From an uncultured Prevotella sp. (GTDB lineage Bacteria; Bacteroidota; Bacteroidia; Bacteroidales; Bacteroidaceae): DNA of 64,000 nucleotides. Positions 33,607 through 43,118 of this stretch are shown here, one piece after another. How positions within the stretch are numbered: position 1 is the first letter of the stretch; each line of letters starts with the position of its first letter. The notes under the pieces were generated by a model, which had not been told where the DNA came from, did no database searches, and saw only the letters and a list, made by a program, of their open reading frames with translations. The stretch lies in assembly GCA_946612625.1 (NCBI GenBank), contig CAMOEW010000001.1, positions 1-64,000 on the forward strand. The letters are read 5' to 3'. The translations under genes were made by a program, and so were the position numbers.

Positions 33607-36600
33607 TCAGAATGTATATTTCAAACCTATCTGACCACGCCAACGGGAGAGGTAGTCGTCATACGCGTACATCTTGTAGTCAGGCGTATGCAGGAACTGA
33701 TAGGTTGTTGTGCCATTGCTGTAAGAAGCATTCAGAGGAGCATAGAAGTTGCCGTATCCGTTGGAGCTTGTGTAATGCCCCCACTTCTTGTTCAGCAGAT
33801 TACTGATGTTGAGCATGTCGATGGAAAGTTCCACGGCATGAGTCATCTTACCCACACGGAACTGGTAACGCTGTGCCAGGTGAAGGTCGAAATGGTGTTC
33901 GAACTTCCCATTGTCGGCGAAACGGTCGTAATACTCTCCACGGTGCTTGCTCAGATAGTCGTCGGCAGCAAGCCATGCTTTCAGATTGGCCTTCTGAACG
34001 TCAGAAGAATAATCTGTGGTAGCCTTGAACGTCATCTGGTCGATCTGTGCATCGGTAGGTATATACATTAGGTCATTATAAACACCGTCGCCATTGACAT
34101 CACCATTATAATATAATGTATAAGGCTGTCCGCTCGTTCCCTTGTAGATAAGTCCGACAGTGGTCTTCCACTGCTTGCGGCTGCCATATTCCTTACGATA
34201 GAATACCGTGGCATTGATGGCGTGAGGGAGGTTGAATGCAGAATAATGCAACATGGCATCATTGGGGTTGCCTGCCGTGACATTGTATTGATACGATGTT
34301 GCAGCGACGGTTGCCAGTCCGCTGTTTACACTCTTCGATTTTGTGAAAGTGTAGCTTGCCATGACGTCAAGTCCGAAGTCGAAGTGCTTCTCAGCCTTCA
34401 GCGACAGGCTATAACTATATCCCTTGCCGGTATTGCTGAGCTTATATATAGCCGAATACGGGGTGCCACCGGTGACGCGACCCATCATAAGACGCGTCTC
34501 CCACGGCAGCTCGGCAGATACTTCGCCTAAGGTATGACCCGTTGGCTCAACGGCAAGGTTCTCGTAGCTGATGTCATTAATGGTCTTGGTAAAGACACCG
34601 TCGAATGTCCAGTCGATACCCCAAAGGGTAGCATCGAGACCGAGTGCCACCTTTGCCGACTGCGTGAACCGGAAATCATCGTCGAAGACATTGAGAGTCT
34701 GCGAACCTGATGCTGCCAATGACGCGACGTTAGGTTGCTGACCGTTGGGATCGAGTATCAGATTGAGTGTGGAAGGATTCCGTTGGTCGTAAGACTGTAG
34801 CTGAATACCCGTATTCGAGAAATTATTGAGTAACCATACAAACGGAATGCGTCCGGTGAAAACCCCCACGCCTCCACGAAGTATATAGCGGCGGTCGCCG
34901 GTGATGTTCCAGCGGAAACCGACGCGCGGACTCCACAGCGGTGTGCGCTTCATCTTATGATTTGTCACTATGCCCCAGCCACGAGTAGCGGCAAAGAGAT
35001 TAAAACCAGCATTTTCGGACGGAGTGTCAAAAAACATTGGAATGTCCATACGCAGACCGTAGGTCAGTTCAAAGTCGTTGGCAACGCTCCAGCGATCCTG
35101 AGCATAGAAACCCAATTGTCCTGCACCAAACTCTGCCTTCCATTTTGGATCTCCTGTCACCTCGACATTGGCCTGACCATAGCGGTAACGGCTGATATTG
35201 CCGTTGCGGAGGTCGTCAAGAGAGTTGAAATAGTAACTGCCATAGATATCCTGAATGAAGAGATTGCCAAAACTATAGAACTCGTTGTTCGTTCCGAAAG
35301 TCATGCTATGGTTGCCCTTATACCAGGTGAAGTTGTCGGTGATACGCCACACATTCTGACTGATACTGTTTGCCATAGACGAGCGGTCGTTACCAAGATA
35401 AACACTGCCGTTGCCTATGCCATTGACAACAATCATCGGCTCGGGATTGCCCGGAACACGCTCGTCGCGCACAGCAGTATATGTTACGCGAAACTCGTTG
35501 CGCAACGAACTTGAGAAATTACTCTGAAGTTCAAAAGCAACGTTATTGGTGAGCGACTTGAAGTCAAACATATAATTGCTGCCGGCGAGACCGGAGGCAT
35601 TGCTGACATAGGTCAGCTGCTTGGAATCGACTATCTGCCAGCGGACACTGGCTTTATGACGGTCGTTGATGTTCCAGTCGAGCTTCAGTCCTCCTTTGGT
35701 GGATTTGGTATATACATCAGGATTGTTGAAGTCGTCGGTAAAATTTACTCCCTGACGCTGCGCCAACTGACGCACATATTCGAGAGCCTCAAGAGCCTTT
35801 GACGCATCAACAGTACTGGCATCGCTGCCTATGCCGTACATATTGGAATACTCCTTACTGGTATGCTCAAAATTGGCAAAGAAGAAAAGCCTGTTCTTTA
35901 CAATCGGACCGCCTAAAGTCAGACCCAGCAAATATTCGCGCTGGTCATCGTATTTCTCGCTCGTGCCGCCACCGGCAAGCTCATATCTGCGGCCTATCAG
36001 ATTCTTATTGTTGCCGAACCCGTAAACCGAGCCATGAAACTCGTTGGAGCCACTCTTGGAAATGGCATTGATGCTTCCGCCTGTGAATCCACTCAGGCGG
36101 ACATCAAACGGGGCTACATTTATCTGTATCTGTTCGATTGTCTCAAGCGACACCGGCTGAGAGCCTGACTGTCCGCCATTGAATCCGCTGTGCGAGAGTC
36201 CGAACACATCATTGTTTGATGCACCGTCGATAAGGAACTGATTGTAGCGGTTGTTGGTTCCGGCAAACGACATGGCACCATCGGGCGACACGTGCAACAG
36301 TGGGTTCTGTTTCACTACATCAGTTATGCTGTGGCTGATTGAAGGCATGTCATTGATAAAATCGAGCGGATAGCTCTCTGCCGCACCGGTCTTCGATGCG
36401 TTTAAACCGCGCTTGCCGGTGACCACCACATCCCTGAGCATCTCGCTATCCTCATCCATCGAACCCGACAAATCGTTCAGGTCGCCAAGCTTTAGCATCA
36501 CGCCCGTAATCACCCGAGTCTTGAAACCTATGTAGCTGATTTCTACTTTGTAAGGACCACCGGGACGCATTCCCTCGATGGAGAACCGTCCGTGCGCATT

Positions 36601-36771
36601 GGTCACTCCAACGTATGTTGTTCCTGAAGCCTCGTGAACAGCTTTGACAGTAGCTCCTATGGCTTCTTCCCCACCGGCCACAATCTTACCGGTGATACCA
36701 GATGTCGTCTCTTGTGCAGAAACACACATAGGTAAAAAAATAATGAGGAAAAATGCTATGAAGTATTTCAT
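33607..36771 (-). CDS. Oar-like TonB-dependent outer-membrane receptor
   Basis: Start taken at the ATG at 36,771, where MKYFIAFFLIIFLPMCVSAQ forms a good signal peptide. An in-frame ATG at 36,810 would add 13 charged residues. A carboxypeptidase-regulatory-like beta domain (GITGKIVAGGEEAIGATVKAV...) is followed by a plug (DMPSISHSITDVVKQNP, RYNQFLIDGASNNDVFG) and a large beta-barrel ending in LKYTF. The overall pattern, with GGSINAISKSGSNEFHGSVYGF, fits the Oar family rather than SusC, and there is no SusD gene beside it. The substrate is unknown. It sits in a housekeeping run after the M23 peptidase. Confidence 0.85.
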   Translation of the reverse strand: MKYFIAFFLIIFLPMCVSAQETTSGITGKIVAGGEEAIGATVKAVHEASGTTYVGVTNAHGRFSIEGMRPGGPYKVEISYIGFKTRVITGVMLKLGDLNDLSGSMDEDSEMLRDVVVTGKRGLNASKTGAAESYPLDFINDMPSISHSITDVVKQNPLLHVSPDGAMSFAGTNNRYNQFLIDGASNNDVFGLSHSGFNGGQSGSQPVSLETIEQIQINVAPFDVRLSGFTGGSINAISKSGSNEFHGSVYGFGNNKNLIGRRYELAGGGTSEKYDDQREYLLGLTLGGPIVKNRLFFFANFEHTSKEYSNMYGIGSDASTVDASKALEALEYVRQLAQRQGVNFTDDFNNPDVYTKSTKGGLKLDWNINDRHKASVRWQIVDSKQLTYVSNASGLAGSNYMFDFKSLTNNVAFELQSNFSSSLRNEFRVTYTAVRDERVPGNPEPMIVVNGIGNGSVYLGNDRSSMANSISQNVWRITDNFTWYKGNHSMTFGTNNEFYSFGNLFIQDIYGSYYFNSLDDLRNGNISRYRYGQANVEVTGDPKWKAEFGAGQLGFYAQDRWSVANDFELTYGLRMDIPMFFDTPSENAGFNLFAATRGWGIVTNHKMKRTPLWSPRVGFRWNITGDRRYILRGGVGVFTGRIPFVWLLNNFSNTGIQLQSYDQRNPSTLNLILDPNGQQPNVASLAASGSQTLNVFDDDFRFTQSAKVALGLDATLWGIDWTFDGVFTKTINDISYENLAVEPTGHTLGEVSAELPWETRLMMGRVTGGTPYSAIYKLSNTGKGYSYSLSLKAEKHFDFGLDVMASYTFTKSKSVNSGLATVAATSYQYNVTAGNPNDAMLHYSAFNLPHAINATVFYRKEYGSRKQWKTTVGLIYKGTSGQPYTLYYNGDVNGDGVYNDLMYIPTDAQIDQMTFKATTDYSSDVQKANLKAWLAADDYLSKHRGEYYDRFADNGKFEHHFDLHLAQRYQFRVGKMTHAVELSIDMLNISNLLNKKWGHYTSSNGYGNFYAPLNASYSNGTTTYQFLHTPDYKMYAYDDYLSRWRGQIGLKYTF

Positions 36772-36829
36772 CCACTCTCTTGTCCTGCAATTTAGAAAAA
36801 TCTGTTTCATATTCTGTGCTTTATTTCGT

Positions 36830-37963
36830 TTATTTTTTTTGCTTCCTTGCCGTTATTCTTCCGCTCTTGGCAAATGTAAGTTCGTCAGTACGCAGCGAAT
36901 GGCTGTTATGGTCGAAAACTCTCTGAGGGTCGAAAGGTTTTCCATTGATGCGAGTCTCAAAATGCAGATGCTCGGTAGTGGCACGTCCTGTACGCCCTGT
37001 CAGTGCTATCTTCTGTCCGGCCTTCACCACATCACCTGCCTTTACCATGTTCTTTGAGTTATGACTATAGTATGTTTCCAATCCATTATTGTGCTGAATC
37101 CTTATCAGATTGCCATAGCCATAATAGTTGGCAGAATACGTCACTACACCGTCGAAGGCAGCATAAATGGCATCGTTGGCTCTTGTCTTGATATCAACGC
37201 CGGTATGTCTTTTGCCGCCACGTGAACCGTAAGCGCTGATGACGTGGGCATCGGGCAAAGGATAGCACCACTCTCCATGGCCAATTGTGGCAAGATTAAG
37301 CACGAAGGTACTGCCGTTAGCAAAAGGCTTTACCATGTTTTCTTGGTTCTTGTTCAAGTCTTCCTTCACCACACTGAACTCAACATTCCATGAAGTGCCT
37401 TTCTTGCACATAATAACCTGACGGAACAGGCGGTGAGTCTTCAGTGAGATCAGCATTTCGGGATTTACGCGTCCTCCGTTCATCATAATGGCAAAGGTAC
37501 AGTAATGGTTGTTGCCATTGCCTCCGACAATGGCTATTGTCTGACCTGCATCCACTCGTTCGCCCACTTTTACAAGGTTCTGGGCATTGTCGCCATATAC
37601 AGTTTCAAAACCATTATCGTGACGTATCACAATAATGTTTCCGAACTGTGGGTGTCGGCGTGACAAACGTACCGTTCCTGAAAACATTGCCTTGACGGCA
37701 TCACCCTTTGAAGTGCTTATCTCTACGTTGTAGTCTTTCAGAAGTCGTGCCTTACCCACGGGTAACGGAAAACAATAGTCTGACGGATGAAGCATGACAA
37801 AATCGACAGTGAACATATTAGAACGGTCGAACAGGCCCGGCGTCTCAATACTTATCTGCTGCTGTTCGAGTGCAGAAAACTCTTCTGCCGCCTCTATATA
37901 AAGAGACATTAAGAAGCATAAAGCTATCAGAATCTTCTTTTCACCTCTAAATGCCATAACCAT
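36830..37963 (-). CDS. M23 peptidase with two LytM domains, first degenerate
   Basis: An envelope metallopeptidase-like protein, probably acting on peptidoglycan or activating amidases. The first LytM domain (about 65-150) keeps the fold (GTVRLSRRHPQFGNIIVIRH, NGFETVYGDN, VDAGQTIAIVG) but lacks the zinc residues: the HxxxD motif reads KDYNVEI and the HxH motif CTFA. The second (about 235-355) has HTGVDI and HLHFE and should be active. The N-terminal hydrophobic segment (MAFRGEKKILIALCFLMSLY) is a signal peptide. It lies 16 nt after obgE in a minus-strand run. Confidence 0.87.
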   Translation of the reverse strand: MVMAFRGEKKILIALCFLMSLYIEAAEEFSALEQQQISIETPGLFDRSNMFTVDFVMLHPSDYCFPLPVGKARLLKDYNVEISTSKGDAVKAMFSGTVRLSRRHPQFGNIIVIRHDNGFETVYGDNAQNLVKVGERVDAGQTIAIVGGNGNNHYCTFAIMMNGGRVNPEMLISLKTHRLFRQVIMCKKGTSWNVEFSVVKEDLNKNQENMVKPFANGSTFVLNLATIGHGEWCYPLPDAHVISAYGSRGGKRHTGVDIKTRANDAIYAAFDGVVTYSANYYGYGNLIRIQHNNGLETYYSHNSKNMVKAGDVVKAGQKIALTGRTGRATTEHLHFETRINGKPFDPQRVFDHNSHSLRTDELTFAKSGRITARKQKK

Positions 37964-37979
37964 TTCTATATATAGTCAG

Positions 37980-39137
37980 CTATTCATCGTATTCAAAATC
38001 TTCAAGGTCTTCCACTTCATCGTCGTCGATGAACTGAATATCCTCGTCCTCACCTTCATCTTGCATCTCCTGACGGAACAGGCTAACATCCTTGTCGCGA
38101 TGAACAATGGTTTCTTCTGCCGTTATCGCGGCAAGCTTGTTACTTTCGCTGTTCAGCTCATGCCATAAAGTGTCTTTGAGTTCATCAAGACCAGTCTGAG
38201 CCACAGACGATATAAAAACTACGGGAAGGTCGGTAGGCAACGTCGCACGCAGCATCTCTATCAACTCCTCGTCAAGAAGGTCGCACTTAGTAACTGCCAG
38301 CACGCGGTGTTTCGACATCATCTCTGGATTAAACTGCTTTAGCTCACTTAGAAGAATCTCATATTCGCGCTTTATGTCGTCGGTATCGCCAGGCACCATA
38401 AAGAGAAGGAGTGAGTTGCGTTCTATATGGCGCAAGAACCGCAGTCCGAGACCCTTGCCCTCACTTGCACCCTCGATAATTCCGGGAATGTCGGCCATGA
38501 CAAACGACTGACGGTCGCGGTAAGCCACGATACCTAACGACGGCTCAAGCGTAGTAAAAGGATAGTTGGCAATCTTTGGCCGTGCACTCGACAGGGTGGA
38601 CAACAGCGTTGACTTACCTGCGTTAGGAAATCCCACCAAACCAACATCAGCAAGCAGTTTCAGCTCCAGGATTACTGTCATCTCCTGCATCGGCTCACCA
38701 GGCTGGGCAAAGCGTGGAGCCTGATTGGTGGATGAGCGGAATTGGAAGTTTCCCAGACCTCCTCGCCCACCTTTCAGCAGAATCACTTCCTGTCCGTCGT
38801 AAGTAATATCGCAGACATACTTGCCTGTTTCGGCATCATAGACAACGGTTCCGCAAGGCACATCAACATATTCATCCTTGCCGTCGGTACCATGCCGTTT
38901 GTCGCGACCGCCATTACCTCCATGCTCAGCAAAGATATGGCGCTCATACTTCAGATGCAGCAGCGTCCAGTAATTATGGTTACCGCGCAGGATGATGCTA
39001 CCACCCTTTCCACCGTCACCTCCATCAGGACCGCCATTGGGGTTGTACTTAACGTGACGCAGATGCATGGAACCCCTGCCGCCCTTTCCGGAACGACAAT
39101 AGATTTTCACATAGTCAACAAAATTACTCTCAGGCAC
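37980..39137 (-). CDS. obgE: GTPase ObgE
   Basis: An essential ribosome-associated GTPase for 50S assembly and stress signalling. The glycine-rich Obg fold (1-158, with [12 protein letters not shown]) is followed by the G domain with P-loop GFPNAGKS (169-176), DIPG, and TKCD. The C-terminus is an acidic tail ([22 protein letters not shown] region) as in other Bacteroidota Obg proteins. At 385 aa it has normal length. It is in the conserved order hpt-adk-obgE, with 36 nt to adk. Confidence 0.96.
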   Translation of the reverse strand: MPESNFVDYVKIYCRSGKGGRGSMHLRHVKYNPNGGPDGGDGGKGGSIILRGNHNYWTLLHLKYERHIFAEHGGNGGRDKRHGTDGKDEYVDVPCGTVVYDAETGKYVCDITYDGQEVILLKGGRGGLGNFQFRSSTNQAPRFAQPGEPMQEMTVILELKLLADVGLVGFPNAGKSTLLSTLSSARPKIANYPFTTLEPSLGIVAYRDRQSFVMADIPGIIEGASEGKGLGLRFLRHIERNSLLLFMVPGDTDDIKREYEILLSELKQFNPEMMSKHRVLAVTKCDLLDEELIEMLRATLPTDLPVVFISSVAQTGLDELKDTLWHELNSESNKLAAITAEETIVHRDKDVSLFRQEMQDEGEDEDIQFIDDDEVEDLEDFEYDE

Positions 39138-39173
39138 GGTTTCTTTTTTTTTCCTCTTAAACCTTTATACTTC

Positions 39174-39752
39174 TCAACCTTTTATCCCATCTATGACCTT
39201 GCTGATATCAGCAAAGATTGTGTCAAGATTGCCAAGACCATTGATATGATGATGGATACCCTCGTTTTTATACCATTCTATCAGAGGCTGAGTCTGACTA
39301 TGATAAACTACAAGGCGCTTCTTAATCGTATCTTCATTATCATCGGCGCGTCCGCTCTCTTTTCCACGATTGATTAGCCTCTTCATCAATTCATCCTCGG
39401 GAACATCAAGCTCAATCATTGCAGCCACATTATGACCACGCTCGCTGAGCATCTTCTTTAGAGCTTCTGCCTGAGGGATTGTACGAGGAAAGCCGTCGAA
39501 AATAACACCGGCATGTACCTTGCCAAAACCGTCATAGACTTTGGCGAGAATATTCACCATCAGCTCGTCGGGAATGAGTTGCCCATTGTCGATGAAACTC
39601 TGGGCTGTCTTTCCGAGGTGCGAACCTTTTTTTATCTCACTACGAAGCACGTCGCCGGTGGAGATATGCCCCAAACCGTACTTCTCAATTATCAGGTCGC
39701 TCTGAGTACCCTTTCCTGAACCCGGAGCTCCAAAAATCACGATATTCTTCAT
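39174..39752 (-). CDS. adk: Adenylate kinase
   Basis: Converts AMP and ATP to two ADP. The start is the ATG at 39,752 (MKNIVIFGAPGSGKGTQ), giving 192 aa, the usual length. An upstream in-frame ATG would add 13 residues before the P-loop strand. The P-loop GAPGSGKGT, the AMP-binding FDGFPRT and the short LID with RADDNEDTIKKRL are all present. It lacks zinc cysteines. Cytoplasmic, lying between hpt and obgE. Confidence 0.96.
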   Translation of the reverse strand: MKNIVIFGAPGSGKGTQSDLIIEKYGLGHISTGDVLRSEIKKGSHLGKTAQSFIDNGQLIPDELMVNILAKVYDGFGKVHAGVIFDGFPRTIPQAEALKKMLSERGHNVAAMIELDVPEDELMKRLINRGKESGRADDNEDTIKKRLVVYHSQTQPLIEWYKNEGIHHHINGLGNLDTIFADISKVIDGIKG

Positions 39753-39787
39753 TCTTGTGTATCTTAATGTCTTGGTTATATGCGATT

Positions 39788-40336
39788 TCAATCATCAACG
39801 AGTGTATAAATATCCTTAAGATTGCGACCTTGTTGGTCGTAGTCCAGACCATAGCCAACTATGAAGTCGTTGGGGATGATGAACGCCTTGTACTCAATTT
39901 CGAGCGGCTCCACAAGTTTGTCGGGCTTAACAAACAGCGTACATATATGCACTGATTTCGGATTGCGGGTGCCCAACTGCTCTATCATTTTCTTCATCGT
40001 GCGACCCGACTCTACAATATCCTCGACGATAACCACTGTACGGCCAGACAGGTTCTCATTGATTCCCAGAACTTCGTGAACCTTTCCTGATGAGATGGTG
40101 CCCTGATAGGAGGCCAGCTTTACAAACGTCACCTCGCAGGGAATAGTTATCTCCCTCAACAAATCGGCAGCGAAGACAAATGCCCCGTTGAGGACACAGA
40201 TGAACAATGGGTTCCTTCCCTCCATGTCCTTACTGATTGCAGCAGCAAGTTCTTTCACACGCGACTTAATATCTGCCTCGGGAATTGAAGTTTCAAACGT
40301 TTTATCAAATAATGTTACTCTACTCATTGTATTCAT
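39788..40336 (-). CDS. hpt: Hypoxanthine phosphoribosyltransferase
   Basis: Purine salvage enzyme that makes IMP or GMP from hypoxanthine or guanine and PRPP. The PRPP loop VVIVEDIVESGRT and the FVKLASYQGT region are clear, and the length of 182 aa is normal. The start is ATG 40,336 or, three codons later, 40,327 (MSRVTLFDK). It is the first gene of the minus-strand run. Confidence 0.95.
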   Translation of the reverse strand: MNTMSRVTLFDKTFETSIPEADIKSRVKELAAAISKDMEGRNPLFICVLNGAFVFAADLLREITIPCEVTFVKLASYQGTISSGKVHEVLGINENLSGRTVVIVEDIVESGRTMKKMIEQLGTRNPKSVHICTLFVKPDKLVEPLEIEYKAFIIPNDFIVGYGLDYDQQGRNLKDIYTLVDD

Positions 40337-40350
40337 AGACTATTTCGTTG

Positions 40351-40358
40351 CAAAAGTA
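40351..40358 (-). promoter_or_regulatory. Predicted -7 element of the hpt-adk-obgE run
   Basis: On the minus strand TACTTTTG lies 14 nt upstream of the hpt start. A TTG 23 bp further up (40,382-40,384) is a somewhat distant -33 candidate. Confidence 0.55.
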
Positions 40359-40453
40359 CAAAAAAAATTTCATTTATTCTGCAATAAATATCCAAAAAGC
40401 ACTTCTTTTATTAAATTTTTGTATCTAAATATATTTAATTCAAAAGAATTGTG

Positions 40454-40461
40454 TATCTTTG
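40454..40461 (+). promoter_or_regulatory. Predicted -7 element before the nnr gene
   Basis: TATCTTTG, 57 nt before the ATG. No -33 TTTG is visible at the usual spacing. It would start the plus-strand run that ends at 49,360. Confidence 0.5.
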
Positions 40462-40518
40462 CCATTGATTACTCAATAACGACAGTCAACGCACTGTATG
40501 CCGTAAATTAGATTTATT

Positions 40519-42039
40519 ATGAAATTATTCACCGGATCACAGATACGTGAACTTGACAGATATACAATTGAGCATGAGCCGATATGTTCCCTCGACTTGA
40601 TGGAACGTGCGGCAAAAGCCATTACAAAAGCCATTACGGAACGATGGACATCAGCCACTGCAATTGTGGTATTCGCCGGGCCAGGCAATAATGGCGGCGA
40701 CGCACTCGCCGTAGCACGGATGCTCATTGAACTGGGGTATAACGTTGAAACATTCCTGTTCAATATCAACCGGCAACTGTCGCCCGACTGTGCAACAAAT
40801 AAAAATAGGCTCACTGAAATACGCAAGGCAAAATTTACGGAAGTAACTCAGGAATTCGACCCGCCAAAGTTGGAAGCCGACATGCTTGTCATCGACGGTC
40901 TATTCGGCTCCGGACTTAACAAACCGCTCTCAGGCGGCTTTGCATCGCTCGTGAAATACATAAACTCATCGGCGGCAAAGGTGGCAAGCATCGATGTTCC
41001 GTCAGGTCTTATGACAGAAGACAACACATACAATATCCGGGCAAACATCATCCGTGCCGATTTAACGCTGACTTTACAGATGACAAAGCTTGCATTCCTT
41101 TTCCCCGAGAACCAAGTGAATATCGGCGAACTGATTGTTCTCGACATAAATCTGAGCAAAGAAGGCATTGAGAAAATCGACTCACAATTCACACTTCTTG
41201 ACATAAATGACGTGAGGAAGAGATTACTACCACGTTCGCCGTTCGTACACAAGGGCAATATGGGTCATGCATTGCTTGTTGCCGGAAGCTATGGCATGGG
41301 CGGAGCTTCAATTCTTGCCACAAAAGCCTGCCTGCGCTCTGGAGTGGGAAAAGTAACGGCGCACACACCACGCCGCAATGTGATAATGATGCAGGTCGCT
41401 GTTCCCGAAGCCATAGTACAAATAGACAAGGAAGAGACTATTTTCTCAGAAGCAGTAGATACAGAGGACTTTCAGGCAGTAGGCATAGGTCCGGGATTAG
41501 GACAGAGTGAGAACTGTGCCATAGCTATGATTGCACAGATACGCCGCACGCAATGTCCTATCGTCATTGATGCTGATGCCCTGAACATGCTTGCAAATCA
41601 CCGGTCGTGGATTCAGCAACTACCAAAAGGAATAATCATGACACCTCATCCAAAAGAGTTTGACCGTATGCAGGGACACTCTGCTGACAGCTACGAGCGG
41701 CTGTCGAAAGCCCACGAACTGGCCCAACACCTGCAGTCGTACGTTATTCTTAAAGGAAGATATACTGCCCTGTGTGCTCCCGACGGACATACCACCTTCA
41801 ACACCAGCGGCAATGCCGGCATGGCAACCGCAGGCAGCGGCGATGTGCTGACAGGTATTATTACAGGCCTGCTGGCAAGGGGATATGAGCGGAATGATGC
41901 CTGTATCATAGGCATTTATATCCACGGTCTTGCGGGGAATATTGCAGCTAAGAAGATGGGTGAAGAGAGCCTTATGGCATCTGACATCATCGACTGTCTG
42001 CCAGAGGCGTATAAAGAATTAGGAGTTAATAAAATATGA
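40519..42039 (+). CDS. nnr: Bifunctional NAD(P)H-hydrate epimerase / dehydratase
   Basis: Repairs hydrated NADH and NADPH. The N-terminal YjeF_N epimerase domain (about 1-215) contains FAGPGNNGGDALAVAR and IDGLFGSGLNKPLSG. The C-terminal ADP-dependent dehydratase (about 225-500) of the ribokinase-like fold contains HKGNMGHALLVAGSYGMGGA, GPGLG, DADALN and the catalytic NAGMATAGSGDVLTGI. The full-length fused form has about 500 aa. The stop overlaps the next start as ATGA. Confidence 0.95.
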   Translation: MKLFTGSQIRELDRYTIEHEPICSLDLMERAAKAITKAITERWTSATAIVVFAGPGNNGGDALAVARMLIELGYNVETFLFNINRQLSPDCATNKNRLTEIRKAKFTEVTQEFDPPKLEADMLVIDGLFGSGLNKPLSGGFASLVKYINSSAAKVASIDVPSGLMTEDNTYNIRANIIRADLTLTLQMTKLAFLFPENQVNIGELIVLDINLSKEGIEKIDSQFTLLDINDVRKRLLPRSPFVHKGNMGHALLVAGSYGMGGASILATKACLRSGVGKVTAHTPRRNVIMMQVAVPEAIVQIDKEETIFSEAVDTEDFQAVGIGPGLGQSENCAIAMIAQIRRTQCPIVIDADALNMLANHRSWIQQLPKGIIMTPHPKEFDRMQGHSADSYERLSKAHELAQHLQSYVILKGRYTALCAPDGHTTFNTSGNAGMATAGSGDVLTGIITGLLARGYERNDACIIGIYIHGLAGNIAAKKMGEESLMASDIIDCLPEAYKELGVNKI

Positions 42040-43112
42040 AAAGGCTGTTGATAAACTTATCCATTATCATTTATTCATTGTCCTTTAGCAGCTTAGCCGC
42101 ACAAACAGATATCAGCAAATACCGACCTGGCGTTACACCTGAAGGCGCGATATACTATCTTCCGAAAACGGCAGTAAGAGTGACGCTACTTGTTGAAAAG
42201 ACCACCTTCACTCCAGGTGACTTTGCCTTATATTCCAATCGCTATCTGCGTATCGCGGCAGAGACTGAGGCGCAGACTACTTTCCGCGTAGTCAATATAA
42301 AAATGCACACTATAGGAGTGGCCGACACATCGAAATGCTTCGCTGTGAAGTTCAATGCAAAAACTGCAGCATCAAACATACAGCTGACAGACAACGGAGT
42401 CCTGCTTGCAATAAACGCCTCCGGAAAGACACAGGAAGAACCTATTCCTTTCGTTCCGGCACGCAAACCGAAGAAGACAAACCCTCGCGACTACATGAAT
42501 CCGGAAATACTGGCAGCAGGAAGCAAGGCAAAAATGGCGGAACTGACAGCACAAGACATTTACGAAATCCGCGAGAGTCGTAATCTGCTCAGTCGCGGAC
42601 AGGCCGACAACATGCCAAAAGACGGCGAACAATTGCGACTGATGTTTGCGAGCATGGACGCACAGGAGCAGGCACTCACATCAATGTTCACCGGAACCAC
42701 AGAAAAAGACACCATTGAGACAACAGTAACCGTAAGTCCTGACAAAGAACTGAAAAAAACTGTGCTCTTCCGGTTATCGCAAAAACTCGGTATCGTTGAT
42801 GCAGACGATCTTTCAGGTGTTCCTTATTACATATCTATAGAGAACCTACATACTGTCCCGACTCCTGTCGTTGACCCGAAAGCCAAGCCAAAAATCCACG
42901 AGGAAGGCATCTATGTCAATGTTCCAGGCAAAGCACATGCTTCTGTAACAAGGGGTGCTGAAACATTGGTCGAGATGGACTTCCCTGCAGGCCAGTTCGG
43001 TAATGTGGAGTTGCTTAGCGGCGACCTATTCAACAAACGCTTCACCACACAACTCACATTAAGCCCAGTGACCGGAGGCATAGAAAAACTGAAAGCAGAA
43101 CAACCCAAATAG
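42036..43112 (+). CDS. DUF4831 family exported protein
   Basis: A conserved Bacteroidota protein of unknown function. The signal peptide (1-22, SLAAQ) is encoded by the shared DNA segment described in the findings. The mature part has repeated beta-strands (RVTLLVEKTTFTPGDFALYSNRYL) and no catalytic motif that I recognise. It is periplasmic by prediction. It overlaps the nnr stop by four bases and lies six nucleotides before the DUF2851 gene, so it belongs to that operon by position. The family name is from memory of its pattern. Confidence 0.75.
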   Translation: MKRLLINLSIIIYSLSFSSLAAQTDISKYRPGVTPEGAIYYLPKTAVRVTLLVEKTTFTPGDFALYSNRYLRIAAETEAQTTFRVVNIKMHTIGVADTSKCFAVKFNAKTAASNIQLTDNGVLLAINASGKTQEEPIPFVPARKPKKTNPRDYMNPEILAAGSKAKMAELTAQDIYEIRESRNLLSRGQADNMPKDGEQLRLMFASMDAQEQALTSMFTGTTEKDTIETTVTVSPDKELKKTVLFRLSQKLGIVDADDLSGVPYYISIENLHTVPTPVVDPKAKPKIHEEGIYVNVPGKAHASVTRGAETLVEMDFPAGQFGNVELLSGDLFNKRFTTQLTLSPVTGGIEKLKAEQPK

Positions 43113-43118
43113 ACTTTT

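Noticed and set aside
33607..36771. SusC-type glycan importer for the xylan block
   Set aside because: The plug and barrel motifs fit Oar-like receptors, no SusD gene is adjacent, and it is on the other strand within a housekeeping run.
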